Positions 49,499-63,307 are shown, counted from the first letter of the stretch. The stretch: 64,000 bases of DNA from Rhizomys pruinosus (GCA_009823505.1 VZQC01006335.1:67619-131618); one strand, 5' to 3'. Made by a program: numbers and translations. Notes: a model not told the origin generated them from the letters alone.

Positions 49499-49528
49499 TG
49501 AGAAAGAGAGAGAGAGAGAGAGAGAGAT
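49451..49528 (+). repeat. (TG)n-(GA)n compound microsatellite
   Basis: TG-rich 49451-49500, then GA-rich 49501-49528. Confidence 0.97.
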
Positions 49529-50553
49529 GAAATAAAGTTAACAATGTTAATAGCATATGAATTAAGAACAGTTACTCTCCCTGATACAGAGTACATAATA
49601 CCCATCAGCCTTGACCAAGGTGATTTTTAGTTGGATGAGGATCAAAATACAAATTAGAGGCCAATACAAGAGAACAAAACTATCTTGAAAGAAATTCGGT
49701 TAGCCAAGTTTTTCTAGGAAAACCTGTGGGAAACAAATGAAAAACTCTTCAAAGGAGACCACCTGCACATCTTCCCGCATTTGACTAAAAGCTGTGAGCC
49801 TTTTGCCTTTATTGTACTCTCAGCATGACATTTGATATATCAAGCTAGTGACTACAAGCAGAGGTTACTTTTTGTCCTGTAGAGGTACTATAGTTTTTCT
49901 CCTTCATAATTAGCCTTTCTCTTTTGTTCTCCAACATATAAGATTTATGGCAATTCTCATTAACTTGTAACTAGGAATATTTTTTTTTAAAGATAGAATA
50001 TTTTATTACTTTTATGACGTTTCAGTGATCAAATATCTTTGTAAACAACAGAAGCTAATTCGGGCTTGCTAAAATGAAGAAAAAAAGAAGCTTGAAAGGC
50101 AGCTTAGCATATCAAAGAGAAAGCATAACAGGTTTCAGAATTTTAAAAAGAGAGAAACAAAATCTAGAGCTACAAGCAGAAACTACGCCACAATGAGTGG
50201 AATATTTGCACCTGAGACAAGTCACCTCCAGTTCTTTACCTGCTGCAGGGTACTTTGCTCAAAATGTACATCATCAGGTCTGAGAACTAATGCTGCCTAG
50301 TTTGGCTAGAAGTTCACAAGTGATAGATGGTTCTACATAGGTGATGAAGATGAGTGAGTGGTAATCCAGGGATTTGGAGGTCTCTGTAGAATCTGGGGAG
50401 ATGAAAGGCTATGCAGGAAAAGCAAATGTGTAACACCCTTGCTAGAGGCTTTTTAATAATTTAACTTTTAAATATTTTCAGAATTTATGCATAAATACTC
50501 TATTCACCTTCTCCAACCCCTCATATATCCCCTGACACTCTCTCTAAATTTGG
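49529..50553. other. Unique intronic sequence
   Basis: Nothing recognised. Confidence 0.5.
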
Positions 50554-50967
50554 TGATTGTGCTGGATAGCTTTAGTCTCAACTTGACACACTTGGGTTGA
50601 GGGAGCCTCAGTTGGGGTATTGGCTCCATTGGACTGGCCTGTGACCATGTCTGTGGAGTGCTGTCTTAATTGTTGAGCAGTGTGGGAGGGCCCAGCCCAC
50701 TGTGGGTGGTGCCACCCCTGGGCAGGTTGTTGTGTACAGTATAAGAAAGCAGACTGGGCCATGAGTCAGGGGAGCAAGCCAGTAAACAGCATTCCTCCAT
50801 GGCCTGTGCTTCAGCTCCTGCCTCCAGGTTCCTGCTTTGAGTTCCTATGTTGGGCTCCCTGAGTGATGAACTGTGACCTGGGAAATGTGAGCTGAATAAA
50901 CCCTTTCTTCCCCAAGTTGTTAGTGGTCAGCGTGTTTTGTCACAGCAATTAAAAGGAAACTAGAGCA
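50554..50967 (+). repeat. Solo-LTR-like rodent repeat
   Basis: About 410 bp bounded by tgattgtg...agagca. A TATA-like tataagaa lies at 50740 and an AATAAA polyadenylation signal at 50895-50900, followed by ccctttcttccccaagttg and tttgtcacagcaat. This order fits a MaLR-class LTR. The family name is uncertain and a non-autonomous DNA element is an alternative. No internal retroviral genes are present. Confidence 0.6.
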
Positions 50968-52374
50968 GTGATTTAATTTATCAAGGAACTCGTTCCTGGA
51001 GAAAACTGAATCTCTGTCTTTGCAGCCACTGACTGCCTCTCACTCTTCACTTAAGATGTTCTTTCCATTTTTTGTTGACATATATGTATAGTTCTTGGCT
51101 ATAGAAAGAAATGTACAAATTGATGCTCTCTAATTTGGAAACAAATACTGTTTTAAAATATTTTGAACCACAACCTGACAATAGAAGTGGAAAATTCCAA
51201 AAACCAAACAATGTTCTTATAAAAATATTCAAAATATATTTAGCTTAAATGCACAGCTTAAGGAGACTCTAGTATTATATTTGGTTCTAAATAGAGAATA
51301 ATCCTTTTCACAGTTCCTATGTCTATTAGTCAATTAAAGAAGGCAGTTTTACCGGTTTTATAAGACATAACCTCTATAACAGTTGGCTCCAATTTACAGT
51401 TGGAGAATGACCTCATCATCATCATATTCCTCCTTGTTCTATGAAGGGGTGGTAAGAAAGTCTCTCGTATTAAAACTTTGCGGCACCTAAAAGGTAAGTT
51501 TCATCAGGACTCACTATAAACAGTTATTACAAGTAGGGTCCACAGAGGGGTTTGATGCCTGTAGCAGTCTAAGGCTTTTCTTCCTTTCAATGTTCATATG
51601 GGTCAACCTTTCTGATGGCACTTCCTGGTACATCCTACACAATGCAAAGTTGTATCTTTTTTTTCTCAGCCATTAAGTTGGTGATATTTTGACCTGTGGG
51701 AACATACAAATATTTTCTCATAGTTAGTTTTAAGATTTAAATTGCAAAGTTTTTGACAAAAAGTTTTCATATATATCTGTATCCCCCCTTTTTATTTTAG
51801 GTTTTTATTTTTTGACCCATGAGTCTCAAAAAGGCAGTTGTAATACACTTACCTATAGGCAGGACTCAAGTCGCAAATTTCATCAAATTCACCCAAACTG
51901 TATGTCGTTAACTTGGGAAGCAAACTTAATTCCTTAAGTTAAATCATCCTACAGGTAAAAGAGAATGCTGCAAGATGATACTGTACAACAGAAAAATTAC
52001 AGAGAACATTCGTATGTGCCAATCCCAAAGTTATTGTTATACAGACTTTAAGTAAAACAAATGAGGACAATTTATATTTCCAGTTAACTCAGATACATTA
52101 CCATTTTTATCAAAACCTTTAAACCAATGTTATTTAATAAATACATATTTACTTTTACTAAGTCCTAAAACACCATGTAACCTGTAGACAGAGTCTAGGC
52201 AAAATTGGATACTTGTTGAACTCACGTCAATTAAATATACATTAATCGAATATAGACCCGTGTCCCTCTCCTGCCTCTCCCACCCCTCCCTATTCACTAT
52301 TTCAGTCAGTTTTCTGATGCAGTCTTTCCGTTGTTGTTCTTTTAGTATGCATCCCTCTCGACAAGAAATATTTA

Positions 52375-53868
52375 TAACTGGGTTATTGGTACTAGCATCC
52401 ACAGATGAGGGATACCATTTGTCGTTTGTTTTTCTGGCACTGTGTTACTTCACTTAATATAATGTCTTCTAGCTCCATCCATTCACCTGCAAAGTTCATG
52501 ATGTTGCCTTTACTGCTGCATAGAACTCCATTGTGTAAATGTACCACATTTTCTCTATCCACTCATCAGTTGAGGGGCATTTGGGTTGGTTCCAGCTTTT
52601 TTCTATTGTGAACAGAGCTGCAATAAATATAGCTGTACATGTATTTCTGCAGTAAGATGAGTCTTGTGGGTATATACCCAGGAGTGGTATGACTGGGTCA
52701 AATGGCAAGCTCATTTTCAGTCTTCCAAGGGTTCTCCACACTGCCTTCCATAGTGGCTGTACAAGTTTACATTCCCATGAGCAATGGATGAGCGTTCCCC
52801 TTTCCCCACAACCTCTCCAGCACTTGATATCGTTTGTTTTCTTGATCCTGGCCAGTCTTATTGGAGTGAGATGATATCTTAGAGTGGTCTTAATTTGCAT
52901 TTCCCTAATTATTAGTGACATTGAACAATTTTTAAGATGTTTCTCAGCCATCTCTAATTCCTCCTCTGTGAAGTCTCTATTCAGTTCTTCTTAATGAGGT
53001 CTCATTTGTCAATTGTCGATCTTATTTCTTGTGCAGCTGCTGTCTGATTTAGGAAGTCTTTTCCTACACCTATGTCTTGTAGTCTGCTGCCAGGTTTCTC
53101 TCCTATCACCTCCAGAGTTTTGGATTTCACGTTGAGGTCTTTAATCCATCAGGAACTGACTTTTGTACAGGGCGAGAGGTAGGGGTTTAATCTCATTCTT
53201 CTACAGGTGATCATCCAGTTTTACCAACACCACTTACTGAAGATGCTGTCTTTTCTCCATTGTGTCTTCTTGGCCCCCTTGGCAAATACACGGTGGTTGA
53301 AATTGTATGTGCTCAGGTTTGGATCTTCAGTTTTATTCCATTGGTCAACTGGTCTGTTTTTGTGCCAGTACCAAGCTGTTTTTATGACTATAGTCCTGTA
53401 GTATAGTTTGAAGTCTGGTCTAGAGATCCCCCCTGTATTACTCTTTACATTCGGGGTCTTTTGTTTTTCCAAATGAAATTGAGGATTTTTTTTTCCAAGC
53501 CTGTGAAGAAGCTCTTGGGGATTTTAATTGGGATTGAATTAAATCTGTACAAGAGTTTGGGTAGAATGGACATTTTTTTGTCTTTTCAAGACAGGGTCTC
53601 CCTGTAGTCCCAGCTGTCCTGGACTCACTCTGTAGACCAGGCTGGCCTTGAACTCACAAATATCTGCCTGCCTCTGACTCCCAAGTGCTATGGACATTTT
53701 TATTATATTTATTTTCCCAATCTGTGAGCATGGGAGGTTTGTCTGTCTTCTGATGTCTTCCTCAATTTCCTTCTTCAGGGGTTTAAAATTTAGTTGTAGA
53801 GATCCTTGGTATCTTTGGTTAGGTTTGTTCTTAGGTATTTTATTGTTTTTGAGGCTATTGTGAGTGGG
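52375..53868 (-). pseudogene. L1 ORF2 C-terminal remnant in the inverted segment
   Basis: On the minus strand 52951-52496 encodes an ORF2 C-terminal block ([40 protein letters not shown]), collinear with 4870-4337. Compared with that copy, about 190 bp are missing near 52990 and about 20 bp near 53448. The catalytic RT core lies upstream of the truncation and is absent. Confidence 0.88.
53573..53689 (-). repeat. B1 SINE nested in the L1, 5'-truncated
   Basis: ttgtcttttcaagacagggtc to gactcccaagtgct. The TSD atggacattttt lies at 53566-53577 and 53690-53701, so the B1 arrived after the L1. The poly-T tail overlaps the left TSD. Confidence 0.93.
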
Positions 53869-54865
53869 AAGGTCTTAAGCAAAATATATTAATACAGGAG
53901 AGCTCTGATATTAGCAATGGATTATTCTACCAAGGAGATGTTGGCCAGGGGATCCAACCCCCCCCCAAAAAAAAGGTAAAGGCTTCTTGTCTATAAACTG
54001 GGATACCTGCAAGAAGAGAGGCAATAAGGCTCTGCTGTTGAAGACCTGATGTAAACATGGGAAAGATGTACTGAGACTGCACTTGCAAGTGTACAGTTGG
54101 TCTCCTAGTTCTCCTTGAGTCAAGCAAGACTCCTCTGTCAGCACCAGCTACACCTCACCTGCCTGGAAATACTGTGCAGCAGTGGCAGCCATGTGTCTGT
54201 ATATCTCAAATCTAATTGGCTATTAGCTCTCTCTTTGGAAGAATAATCCAGGGCTGATACCACAAGCTTACACCCCCTAGTGGTTAGGAGATATTATAAG
54301 CCACAGTAAGACCCTGTCATATTTTACAGAAAAAATGTAATTGATGGATTAACATACCATCCAAACATCTGTGTCTATACCAAAGTAACCTACCATAACA
54401 GCTAGTACTGTTTAAATACCTATATATCTAATTGCTTGTGCTTCATTAGTAGGTTTGAAAGGTTATTCCTGGACAAACTGTCAGCCCATGAAAGGAAACA
54501 GCCAGAGTTGACCAGAGTCCAAAACAACAGGTCCAGAGAAAGTAGACTGTTTTGCTTCTCATCCACCTGTGCCCCTTTTCTAAGCCTAGGGAACAATCTG
54601 CAGAAGAGGGGGTGTGGTAGAATGTAAGGGCTGTGATTGGGGTGAATGGTGAAGCTACAGCAATATAGACTGGACACTTATTTGATCAACTTGATTGTAC
54701 ATACAAGCCACCCCAGCTGGATGGTGGGACCCTTGGGCTGTGTGGGTTTGGGCACAACTGCTTGCAAATGGTTTTACATGAAGGATGCTTGTAATCATAA
54801 ATTATTACTTATTGTTAAAAAAATGAAAAAAAAATAAAGTAATAGAAGAAAAAATATTCAAAATA

Positions 54866-57849
54866 ATGTTTAAAATCACATTCCGGTTTTTTTTTTTTTT
54901 TGCGTGAATTCTTTATGAAATACAAATAAAGTTTGTTGTTAGGCTTTATTGCTAGGATAGAGCAAGATAACTTACTTTGATTTGGGTGCCAGCCCCATGA
55001 CACCTTATATGAAAACATTCCAAAAATGAAAAAAAAGCATTACAAATGAGGGATAATCATATTATATATACAGAGATAGATGTATAGATGCAGATATGAA
55101 GATCCAAATGTATTTTGTACTGTAATTTTTAGTACTTTTCCTCAAACGCATTTCATAAGCAGTAAGAGTCCTTTCACAAAGCCTTTCATTTCCTGATTAA
55201 AGGATCCTGTTGAGAGCAAGCCCAGAACATAGTAACAAATAGGGATTAGGTTCTATTTGAAATTTTAGTCATGCTGCCCATGTAGGCTGGGCTTTCTTAC
55301 CAGTTAAATCACAGTTTCTTTTCATAGGAGTCATGCTTGACTCCTTAAAGTATAGAATACTAGGTAATAGCTAAGTTGTGCTAAGATTTTGAAGTCTGTT
55401 AGTTCTAAATATACTTGGAATTTATACAAATTATCAGCAGAAAAATTCACTAAACAAATCAAACAAATGCTTTGTAACATCAAAAGGCTGTCCGTAGTTG
55501 AAATAGAAATCTTTACGTAAATCAAATACTTTCTATATTATTTGTAGGACTAGCATTTTAATTATTACTGAACATAAATTATTGTGAACATAAATGTACG
55601 TTGATTATATTTAAGGTAACAACACAATTTCCTTCTCCAATCTTTTTGAGATGTATGACCAAATTCTGTTTCAGTACAAATTACTAAAGCAGATCAATGT
55701 ATTCAGTTGAAGTATTTTGACTCCCTAATTTCACATATCTGAAATGTATCTTTTATGACTTTGTTTATTTAACATTTAAAATGGGAAGGATGTGTAAATC
55801 ATGAGATGAAATTGTGTCTTCTCTTTCAAGAAAACCTTGGTGAAGAATAATCACAGCAGGAAAAGATACTAATGGCAAATAATCAGGAAACAGAATCAAA
55901 ATCAGAAGTTTATATGGGACAGAAGTGGTATCAGAATAAAGCTATTTAGAGTAAAGCTAGAAACAGAAATTTCTCTTTCAAGGAAACAAATAAGGAAGGA
56001 CATGAAATAAATTTGAATCAATAGAAGCACTGAATATGGTTTCTGAACAGCAGTCAAGCTAATAGTACATATTTCTATGAAGTTAAATAATAAATCAGAA
56101 TGTTTCTTACAAGTTGATAAAATCAAAGTGTTTCAACTTCTCTTTAGTCATTTGTGTGCAGTACTAGTTTCAAATTAGGTTTCTCCATTTTTAGAATGCA
56201 ATAGGAAATATTTTCTACTGGATTCAGTAGAACCAACAATTTACGAGCCATACTCATCTTGGCAATGGCTAACCATCTTGTGTAAGAAAATGTGGCTTCT
56301 GTGCTTGAAAGTGGCATCAGCTTCTCTTCTGCAAGGTGCAGAAATTATAGCTAGCATAAATGTTAAGCGAATGTCAGCCTGTGAGCATGGATGCTCTGCA
56401 CATCAGCCAGCAAGTTCTAATCCTCTCACAGCTTTGCCATTGATTGGATAGCATTAAGATTCAGGACTTAAACAAATTCAATGTAATATGTAGAAACTGT
56501 TCAAACATTTATAGCAAAATTCCTGCAAATGTATTGAGTGGGAAGTCACTTTCCTCCCATTTTAGAATGCTATTCTTGCCTTTTAGTTTCAGTGAGATTT
56601 TTCCACTGTAAAATGTTCTAAAAATTGGAAGTTAGACCAGATGTCTTTTGAGAGTCCTCCTGGTTCTAAAATTATGATGCAAAGATCTTCTGGAAGTTGA
56701 TGCTTCTCTTTTATTAGCATAACAGCTGAGTACTCTACAATGACATCCAACTCCCAAGCAACCCATCGTTTTCCCTTTCATCTCCAGCCTCAGGCTCTAC
56801 CTCTCCCCATCCTCATGACCTCAGCCACATGTGCCTTCTCAAACTCCATAAAATTCCAAGACTAGTTCTGTCCTGATTTAAAAGTTTTCTTCCTTCCCAT
56901 AACTGCATAAGTGGGATTCAGTTTCCTTACATCTCTTCAAACTTCACATCATCTCAGACTTCTTTGTCTTGACCATCCTATATGAGAATAATGAATCGCC
57001 CACTGCATTTCCCCTTCTGTATCCCCATAGCCATCTTACTACCACCATGTCAGAATTTCTAAAGGTTCATATTATTTATTGTCTCATTAGAATGAATATT
57101 AGTTTCATGCCAAGATTTCTTTGCTAATCTCTCACAGATATGCCTGTCTCCATGTCTTCGGAGGGTTTCTCACAAGTCAAACATGAGCTGCTAGGTTAGT
57201 ATAACTGTGAATCTCCAAGACATGAAAATTCTCCCTGGGATCAGCTTAAAGCCAATCTCAAACTCTGGCTGTGCTTTTGCTTAGTTTTCTCCTCTTTTAC
57301 TTCCTAAAAGTCTTTCTCAGTTAAATTACTCCCACAGGAGAGCAAACACCAAGCTCTGGTTCTATAGATGCAGCATGCTACTCTGGGTTATAAATTACCC
57401 TGTACTAGATAATTTGTCTCCTTTATTCATTAGTATAGTCCCAGTATCCTGGACAGTACCTGGCATATACAAGGTAAAATTTTTGAATAACTGTCTTAGT
57501 ATTAGAAAGCTGCCAGATAGAGATGAAGCTTTGAGGTGACTACCTCCTTGATATCTTCTAGTTTGTTCTACAACTCCTGTACGTAGTGTCTTCAGCAAGA
57601 AGTTCTTACTATCAAGTTCTAGTGAATGACCACAAACAGGACAAATGGCCAGTTTGTTTGAGGTTCTATGGTATCCCTGATCAATAGGGAATCCACTCCT
57701 GACAATGGCCTTTTATTTACTAGCCTATGGTGTCTCATAGGGGCAAGTCTCCTCCCTCCTTCCATGTTATAAGGGAACTCCTTTTAATCTGTTTATATTT
57801 TAAATTTATATACTTTAAGATTATATAATGCTGGGTTTCAATATGACAT
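54866..57849. other. Unique intronic sequence
   Basis: About 3 kb with only a T17 run at 54886-54901. No gene, SINE or LINE recognised. Confidence 0.5.
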
Positions 57850-59258
57850 TTTCTAAAGGCCTTTATGTTAGTTATTCCTCCACATACACCCTCCTCTGAC
57901 CTGCCCGCCCATTCCCTATCCACTTATCCCTCCATACTTGATTATTATCTTGTCTCCCTTTATACCATCTATTCTATCTCTTCTTCCACAAGGCCTTCCC
58001 ACTTGACTCCTTAACTGGTTTCCTGACCTCTACAGCTTTTCTAATTGGAAGACAATTTTCTAAGAATTCAAAGCTAGTATTCTGGGTCTGGGTTATCCCA
58101 GTCAGAATGATTGTTTCCAGTTCCGTCCATTTACCTGAAAATTTCATAAATTATTTTTCTAAGCAGTTAAATAATATTTCATTGTGTAAAATCAATTGTA
58201 AAGAATAAGTGTACCAACTTTCATTATCCATTCATCAATTGATGGACATCTAGGTTGTTTCCTGTCTATTAGGACCAGAACAGCACAGAAGATAGATGAA
58301 CAGATAAATCATAGTAGGATATAGAGTCCATTTTGGTACATGCCCAACACTGATGTGGCTAGATCATTTGGTAGATCTATTTTTAACTCGTTGAGGAATT
58401 TTCACATTGATTTCCATAGTAGCTGCACCAGTTTCCACTCACACTATCAACAATTAAGTATTTTCCTTTAACCCGAACTCGTGTTGTTCTTTTTTTTTTT
58501 ACCTTAGCCATTCTGCCTGGGTAAGATAAACTCTCAAAGGAGTCTTAATTTGCATGTCCTTGATGGATAAATACTTTGAGCATTTTCTTGAATATTTTTC
58601 AACCATTTGTGTTTCATCTTTTGAGAACTCTCTGTTTAATTAACTGCCTTAGTTAGTAATTGGGTTGTTTGTTCTTTTGATGTTTAGTTTTTTGTTTTTC
58701 ATTTTTTTTTTAGTCCTTTGTATATTCCGGATACCAACTCTCTGTCAGATGTCCAGGTGTTAAAGAGTTTTTTCCCAATTCCTTAAATAGACTTTTTTAC
58801 TCAAATGATGGTGTCCTTTGCTGTACAGAGGCTTTTCAGTTTCATGAAATCCCATTTGTCATTTCTTGGCCTTCATGAGTCTTGTTTGGAAAGTATTTTT
58901 GTGCCTATAAGTTCCAATATATTCCATACTTTCTCCTCTGTTAGATTCAGGGCATCGTGTTTTATTTTGAAGTTTCCTATCCATTTGGAGTTAAGTTTCA
59001 TGCATAGTGAGAGACAGAGCTCTAGTTACATTCTCATACATGTAACTATCCAGTTTGATCAGGACCATTTTTTGATCATGGTGTCTTTTTCCAATGTGTA
59101 TTTTTGGTCTCTTTCTTTGTTGAAAATCAAGTGGCTATAAATTAATAGACTTTAAGCTGTGTTCTCCACTCTATTCCATTGATCAAATGTCTGCCTTATG
59201 CCAGTACCATGTTTTTTTTTTTATTACTATAGTTTTCACATATAATTTGAGAGCTTGT

Positions 59259-59490
59259 TTGCAGGTTCTAGCCAGGGAGTGAATCTTTTCCTATACCCTT
59301 GACCAGTTCTCTTCTATCATGGAAGTTAATCCTCTGCTAGAGAGCTCACGGCTTCTAGGATGCATGTGGAATCTTGAAAGAAGGAGACACCCTTCTAGCC
59401 AGACAGATCAGCCAATTCAACCCTGGAGATTAATGGGGTCACAGATCTCACAGCCAAATCACCTTCACACCCTGTGGTATAATTTAAGAC
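59259..59490. repeat. Unidentified segment inserted in L1
   Basis: L1 homology stops after ataatttgagagcttg and restarts at ttcactagttctttta. The intervening 230 bp (agccagggagtgaatctttt, gccagacagatcagccaatt) is GC-richer and not L1. Its origin is unknown, and no TSD was found. Confidence 0.6.
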
Positions 59491-60316
59491 CAGAGATGAA
59501 AATGATTTCACTAGTTCTTTTATTGTTCAAGATTAGTTATATTATCCTTTTTTGATGTGTTTCCACATGAAATTTGACATTTTTCAATTTCTGTGAAGAA
59601 CTGTGTTGGTATTTTAATGAATATAGCATTGAATTTGTAGATTGCTTTTTTAGGGTTGCCATTTCATAATATAAATCCTATCAATATGTGAATATGGAAG
59701 TTCTTTACATCTTCTGGTATTTTCTTTCATTCTTTTCCCAATATCCTTTTTTAATTATACATGTCTTTTAATTCCTTGGTTATATTTATTCCAAAATATT
59801 ATATTATTTTTGAGGCTATCATGGTTGGGTTGTTTCCCAGGGTTCTCTGTGTGCTTGTTGATGATGTATAGGAAGGTATGATTTTGTGTGTCAATTTTGT
59901 CTCCTAATATTTTGCAGAATGTGTTTATCAGCTCTGGCAATTTTCTGGTAGTCTTTAGGGTCTTTTATATCATCTGCAAATAGGGATGCTTTTACTTCTT
60001 CGTTTTCAATTTATATCTACTCTGTCTCCTTCACTTGCCTTACTGCTCTTGCTAAAACATCAAGAAAAATACTGAACAGGAGTGAAGAGACATCCACATA
60101 TTTTTCCTGATTTTAATGGAAATCTTTGAGAATTTTCTATTTAGTATGATGTTGACTAAGGATTTGTTGGATATTGCTTTTATTACATTGAGTTGTGTCT
60201 CTTGAATTCCTACATTGTCCATAATTTTTATCATGAAAGAATGTTGGATTTTTTTCCAATGCCTTTTTTCTACTGAGGTGATCATGTAGTTTCTGACTTT
60301 GAGGACATTTATGAGA

Positions 60317-60319
60317 TGG

Positions 60320-60367
<48 letters not shown>
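60317..60367 (+). repeat. (TTAT)n microsatellite inside L1
   Basis: About 12 ttat units. Confidence 0.97.
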
Positions 60368-61440
60368 TGTTGAACCATTCTTGCATCTCTGGATTGAAGC
60401 TAGCTTAGTCGTGGTAGATATTTTTTATGTCTCCTGAATTTTGTTTGTAATATTTTATTGAAAGATTTTGTGTATGTGTTCATCAGACAGACTGGCCTAT
60501 ATATTTTTGTTGTTGTTGACTTTTTGTATGGCTTTGGTTTAGGGTAGTACTAACTCCACAAAAAATTTGAGATGTTCTTTCCTTTTCTATTTTATGAAAT
60601 AATCTGAGAACTATTGATATTAGTTCCTCTTTGGAGGTCTGTTATAATTCTGTGCTATATCTACTTGGTTCTGAAATATTTTTTTAGTTGGGTGAGTTTT
60701 AATTACTGTTTCTATTTCATTGGTTGTTTTGAGCCTATTTAAATTGTCACATTTTGATTTAATTTTGTTATGTCATATATATCTAGAAACTCAACCAACA
60801 TTTTTAGGTTTTCTAGCTTAGTGGAATATATATATTTTTAAAGTACTTTTCTATTATTCTCTGAATTTCTTCAGTATACTGTAGTGTTACCATTTTCATC
60901 TCTGATTTTACTAACTTGGGTCCCCCCTTTCTTTGGGTTAAATTGGCTAGAGGTTTGTCAACCTTGCTAATCTTCTTGAAGAAACAACTCTTTGTTTCAT
61001 TGATTGTTTTGTTTTATTTTTTATTTCTATTTCATTAATTTCAAACATAATACAGATGACCTCTTCTCATCTATGCTTTTGGGATATTGCTTGTTCTTAT
61101 TTTTCTAAGATTTTTAGTGAATCATTAATAATTTATTATTATGAAGCATCTCTAATTTTTTATATAGGCACTTCCTCTTAGGACTGTCTTTATTGTATCC
61201 CATAGATGTTGATTTATTGTGTTTTCTTTTTCATTCAGTCCTAGAAATTTAAAAAAAAAATCTTTCTTGACTTTTCCCTTGATCCAATTTTCATTCAGTA
61301 CTGTATCATTTATTTTTCATGAGGTTGTGTTTTTTTCCCACTTCTACTGATATCCAGCTTTATGTCTTTGTGGTTAGATAAGATATATCATGTTATTTCT
61401 TTTTCTTATATTTTTTCAGACTTGCTTTTGTATAATATTT

Positions 61441-61984
61441 GTCTTTTGAGAAAGTTCCATGCAGAGAATAATGGATATTATTTGGCAATCTATCTGGACT
61501 ATATTGGTGATGGGGGTGGTAACTGGAGAATTCTTGGTGCAGCTAGCTGGGCTAAAAGGAATTCTTTAAGTAGAAAATTATTCTTACATTTATTCAGAAA
61601 AAAATGCAGAGAGAGGAAAATTCTAAATTTTAATGGTTGAACTGCTCACCGCACATAAAAGAATCATGTCAATATAAAAACATGCTGAAGTAATGAGAGA
61701 TAATAGAAAAATCTAGAAATTACTCAATGTAGGTATATAAGTAAATGTATATGTAGACTTTTAATTCACTAGAATGTTTATATTGCATTTCTTCAGAAAA
61801 GGTATTGTTTTGTGTATTTGGGGGTGGGGAGGTAGCTGTGGATATGTGTGTTTTCAGGAATCAATAGCATATTTTGTGGGGAAATTGTTTTTATATACAG
61901 ATGTCATAAAAATAATTATAGTTACTTGAAGTTGTAAATAGTAAAACTGATAAAACTTGAGGAAAAACTCAACAGGCTATATAT
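61441..61984. other. Unique intronic sequence
   Basis: Nothing recognised. Confidence 0.5.
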
Positions 61985-62155
61985 ACTTTAGCTCAATGGT
62001 TAAACTGCTCACTCCACAAGCCTGAGCATCTTAGCTGGACCTCTGGAACCGACAGTAGAAAAAGAATAGTAACTACCACAAATGCTCTCCTTTGACCTCT
62101 GTCCACATGCACTGACACATCTGTGTCTGCACTGTCACACAAATAAGTAAAATTA
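61985..62155 (+). repeat. Old tRNA-derived SINE (B2/B4 class)
   Basis: tagctcaatggttaaactgc head, cctttgacctctgtccacat, and an acaaataagtaaaatt tail. Highly diverged. Confidence 0.55.
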
Positions 62156-62715
62156 CAACGATATATTAAATATTTAAGCATATTATCACACAAATGTTTA
62201 TGTTTATAAAATATTTTATAATTACATATTATATTAATGTATAATGTATTATAGGGAAATTGTATGTGTGTGTAATTATCGTGTTTTTTTGGGGAAGTGA
62301 AACTTTTTATCCAATATAAAATCGAAAAAATTGGTGGAAAACATTTAACTATAAAATAGCTAAAGCTATGTGCTCAAAGTACATATGAAAAATCAGAAAT
62401 AATATTCACTACTAGATGATCCTTTTTCAATATCAATTTATGTAGCATTCAGACATAAATAAAACATTTAAATTACACCAAATGGTAAATGTTCAAATAG
62501 ATAAGCAAAGGGTAGAAAGAATTCTTTTTTTGGTTTTATTTCTGTTTATCTGAAAAGCAAACTATGTTGTTATAATGTGAATCTCTCAATGGGCTCTAGA
62601 ATCCGCCCACCAATTATTTTCAGGACTCTGTAAGAAGTACTGTATATGGGTGGAGAGTATTTGTCCATTATTTTAGAGTAATCTAAAATTAATGGAGGAA
62701 AATATGAATTCCTAA
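62156..62715. other. AT-rich intronic sequence
   Basis: Nothing recognised. Confidence 0.5.
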
Positions 62716-62885
62716 AACATAAAAAGGACTGAGAGAAAAATGCCGGACAGTTATGGCAGAATGCAGGTCTGGGATGGATTGGGGTTGGGGTGGGGTGGGG
62801 GGGGAGGGAAGGGGAGGATATCTGTCTGAACTGATGTGAATAATTGAGGTATGAATATACACAACAACACAATAAAAAATTATAA
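62716..62885 (+). repeat. Short L1 3'-end-like element
   Basis: gactgagagaaaaatgccgg, cagttatggcagaatgcag, a G-rich stretch, then caataaaaaattataaaa. It shares its start and order with the nested fragment at 33009-33165. Confidence 0.6.
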
Positions 62886-63307
62886 AATGACATCTTATCT
62901 AGTTTTGAAATGCACAGAGATTCAATAAAACATTGGCTTTAAAGAAAAATAAATAATTAAATAAAATATGTTCAACCAAAAAAATAAATAAATAAAATAC
63001 TCTCATCCAGCCAAAAAAAGAATATTTCTAGTGATTAGCCTTTCTACCTATTGTCAGGTTGTCAAAATGAATAATATAGTTTATAGTCATGGAATTTCAT
63101 AGGTCATCAGAGAAATAGAGAAAGAAGCCCATCCTATGAACTCCAAAATATAACATTAAAATCATACAATGTAACCAACATGCTGAGGAAGATTCATTAT
63201 TGAGAAGTAAGTTAATTTGTTCTGATAGAGACTGAGATAGATCTACAAAATACGCAGTAGTTATCCAGACCTTGAGGAGACACGAACTTTGAGCTGGAAT
63301 AGAGAGT
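62886..63307. other. AT-rich intronic sequence
   Basis: Short (AAAT)n patches near 62945-62998; no gene. Confidence 0.5.

Larger units (their letters stand above)
51237..54849 (+). mobile_element. Twin-primed (5'-inverted) L1 insertion with TSD
   Basis: The 3' segment (53872-54849) is in + orientation and ends in an A-rich terminus. The 5' segment (51241-53868) is inverted. Both map to the L1 at 2178-6603: the inverted part covers its 3198-5907 and the 3' part its 2178-3200, so the break is at the same element position. The 16-bp TSD aaaaatattcaaaata lies at 51221-51236 and 54850-54865. The whole insertion is therefore one retrotransposition event. Confidence 0.92.
57850..61440 (-). pseudogene. 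Old L1 (Lx-like) ORF2 with 3'UTR, heavily mutated
   Basis: Antisense L1 from a 3'UTR-like stretch (57880-58040) through the ORF2 C-terminus (58080-58600), RT (about 59560-60700) and endonuclease region (to about 61440). Recognisable minus-strand peptides include the RT-upstream block at 60285-60052 (HSFMIKIMDNVGIQETQLNV, IKAISNKSLVNIILN). There are many stops and indels. It is interrupted at 59259-59490 by unrelated sequence. Confidence 0.8.

Noticed and set aside
50544..50862. ORFs on both strands at the solo-LTR-like repeat
   Set aside because: They lie wholly within a dispersed repeat that has its own TATA and polyadenylation signals, with no protein similarity.
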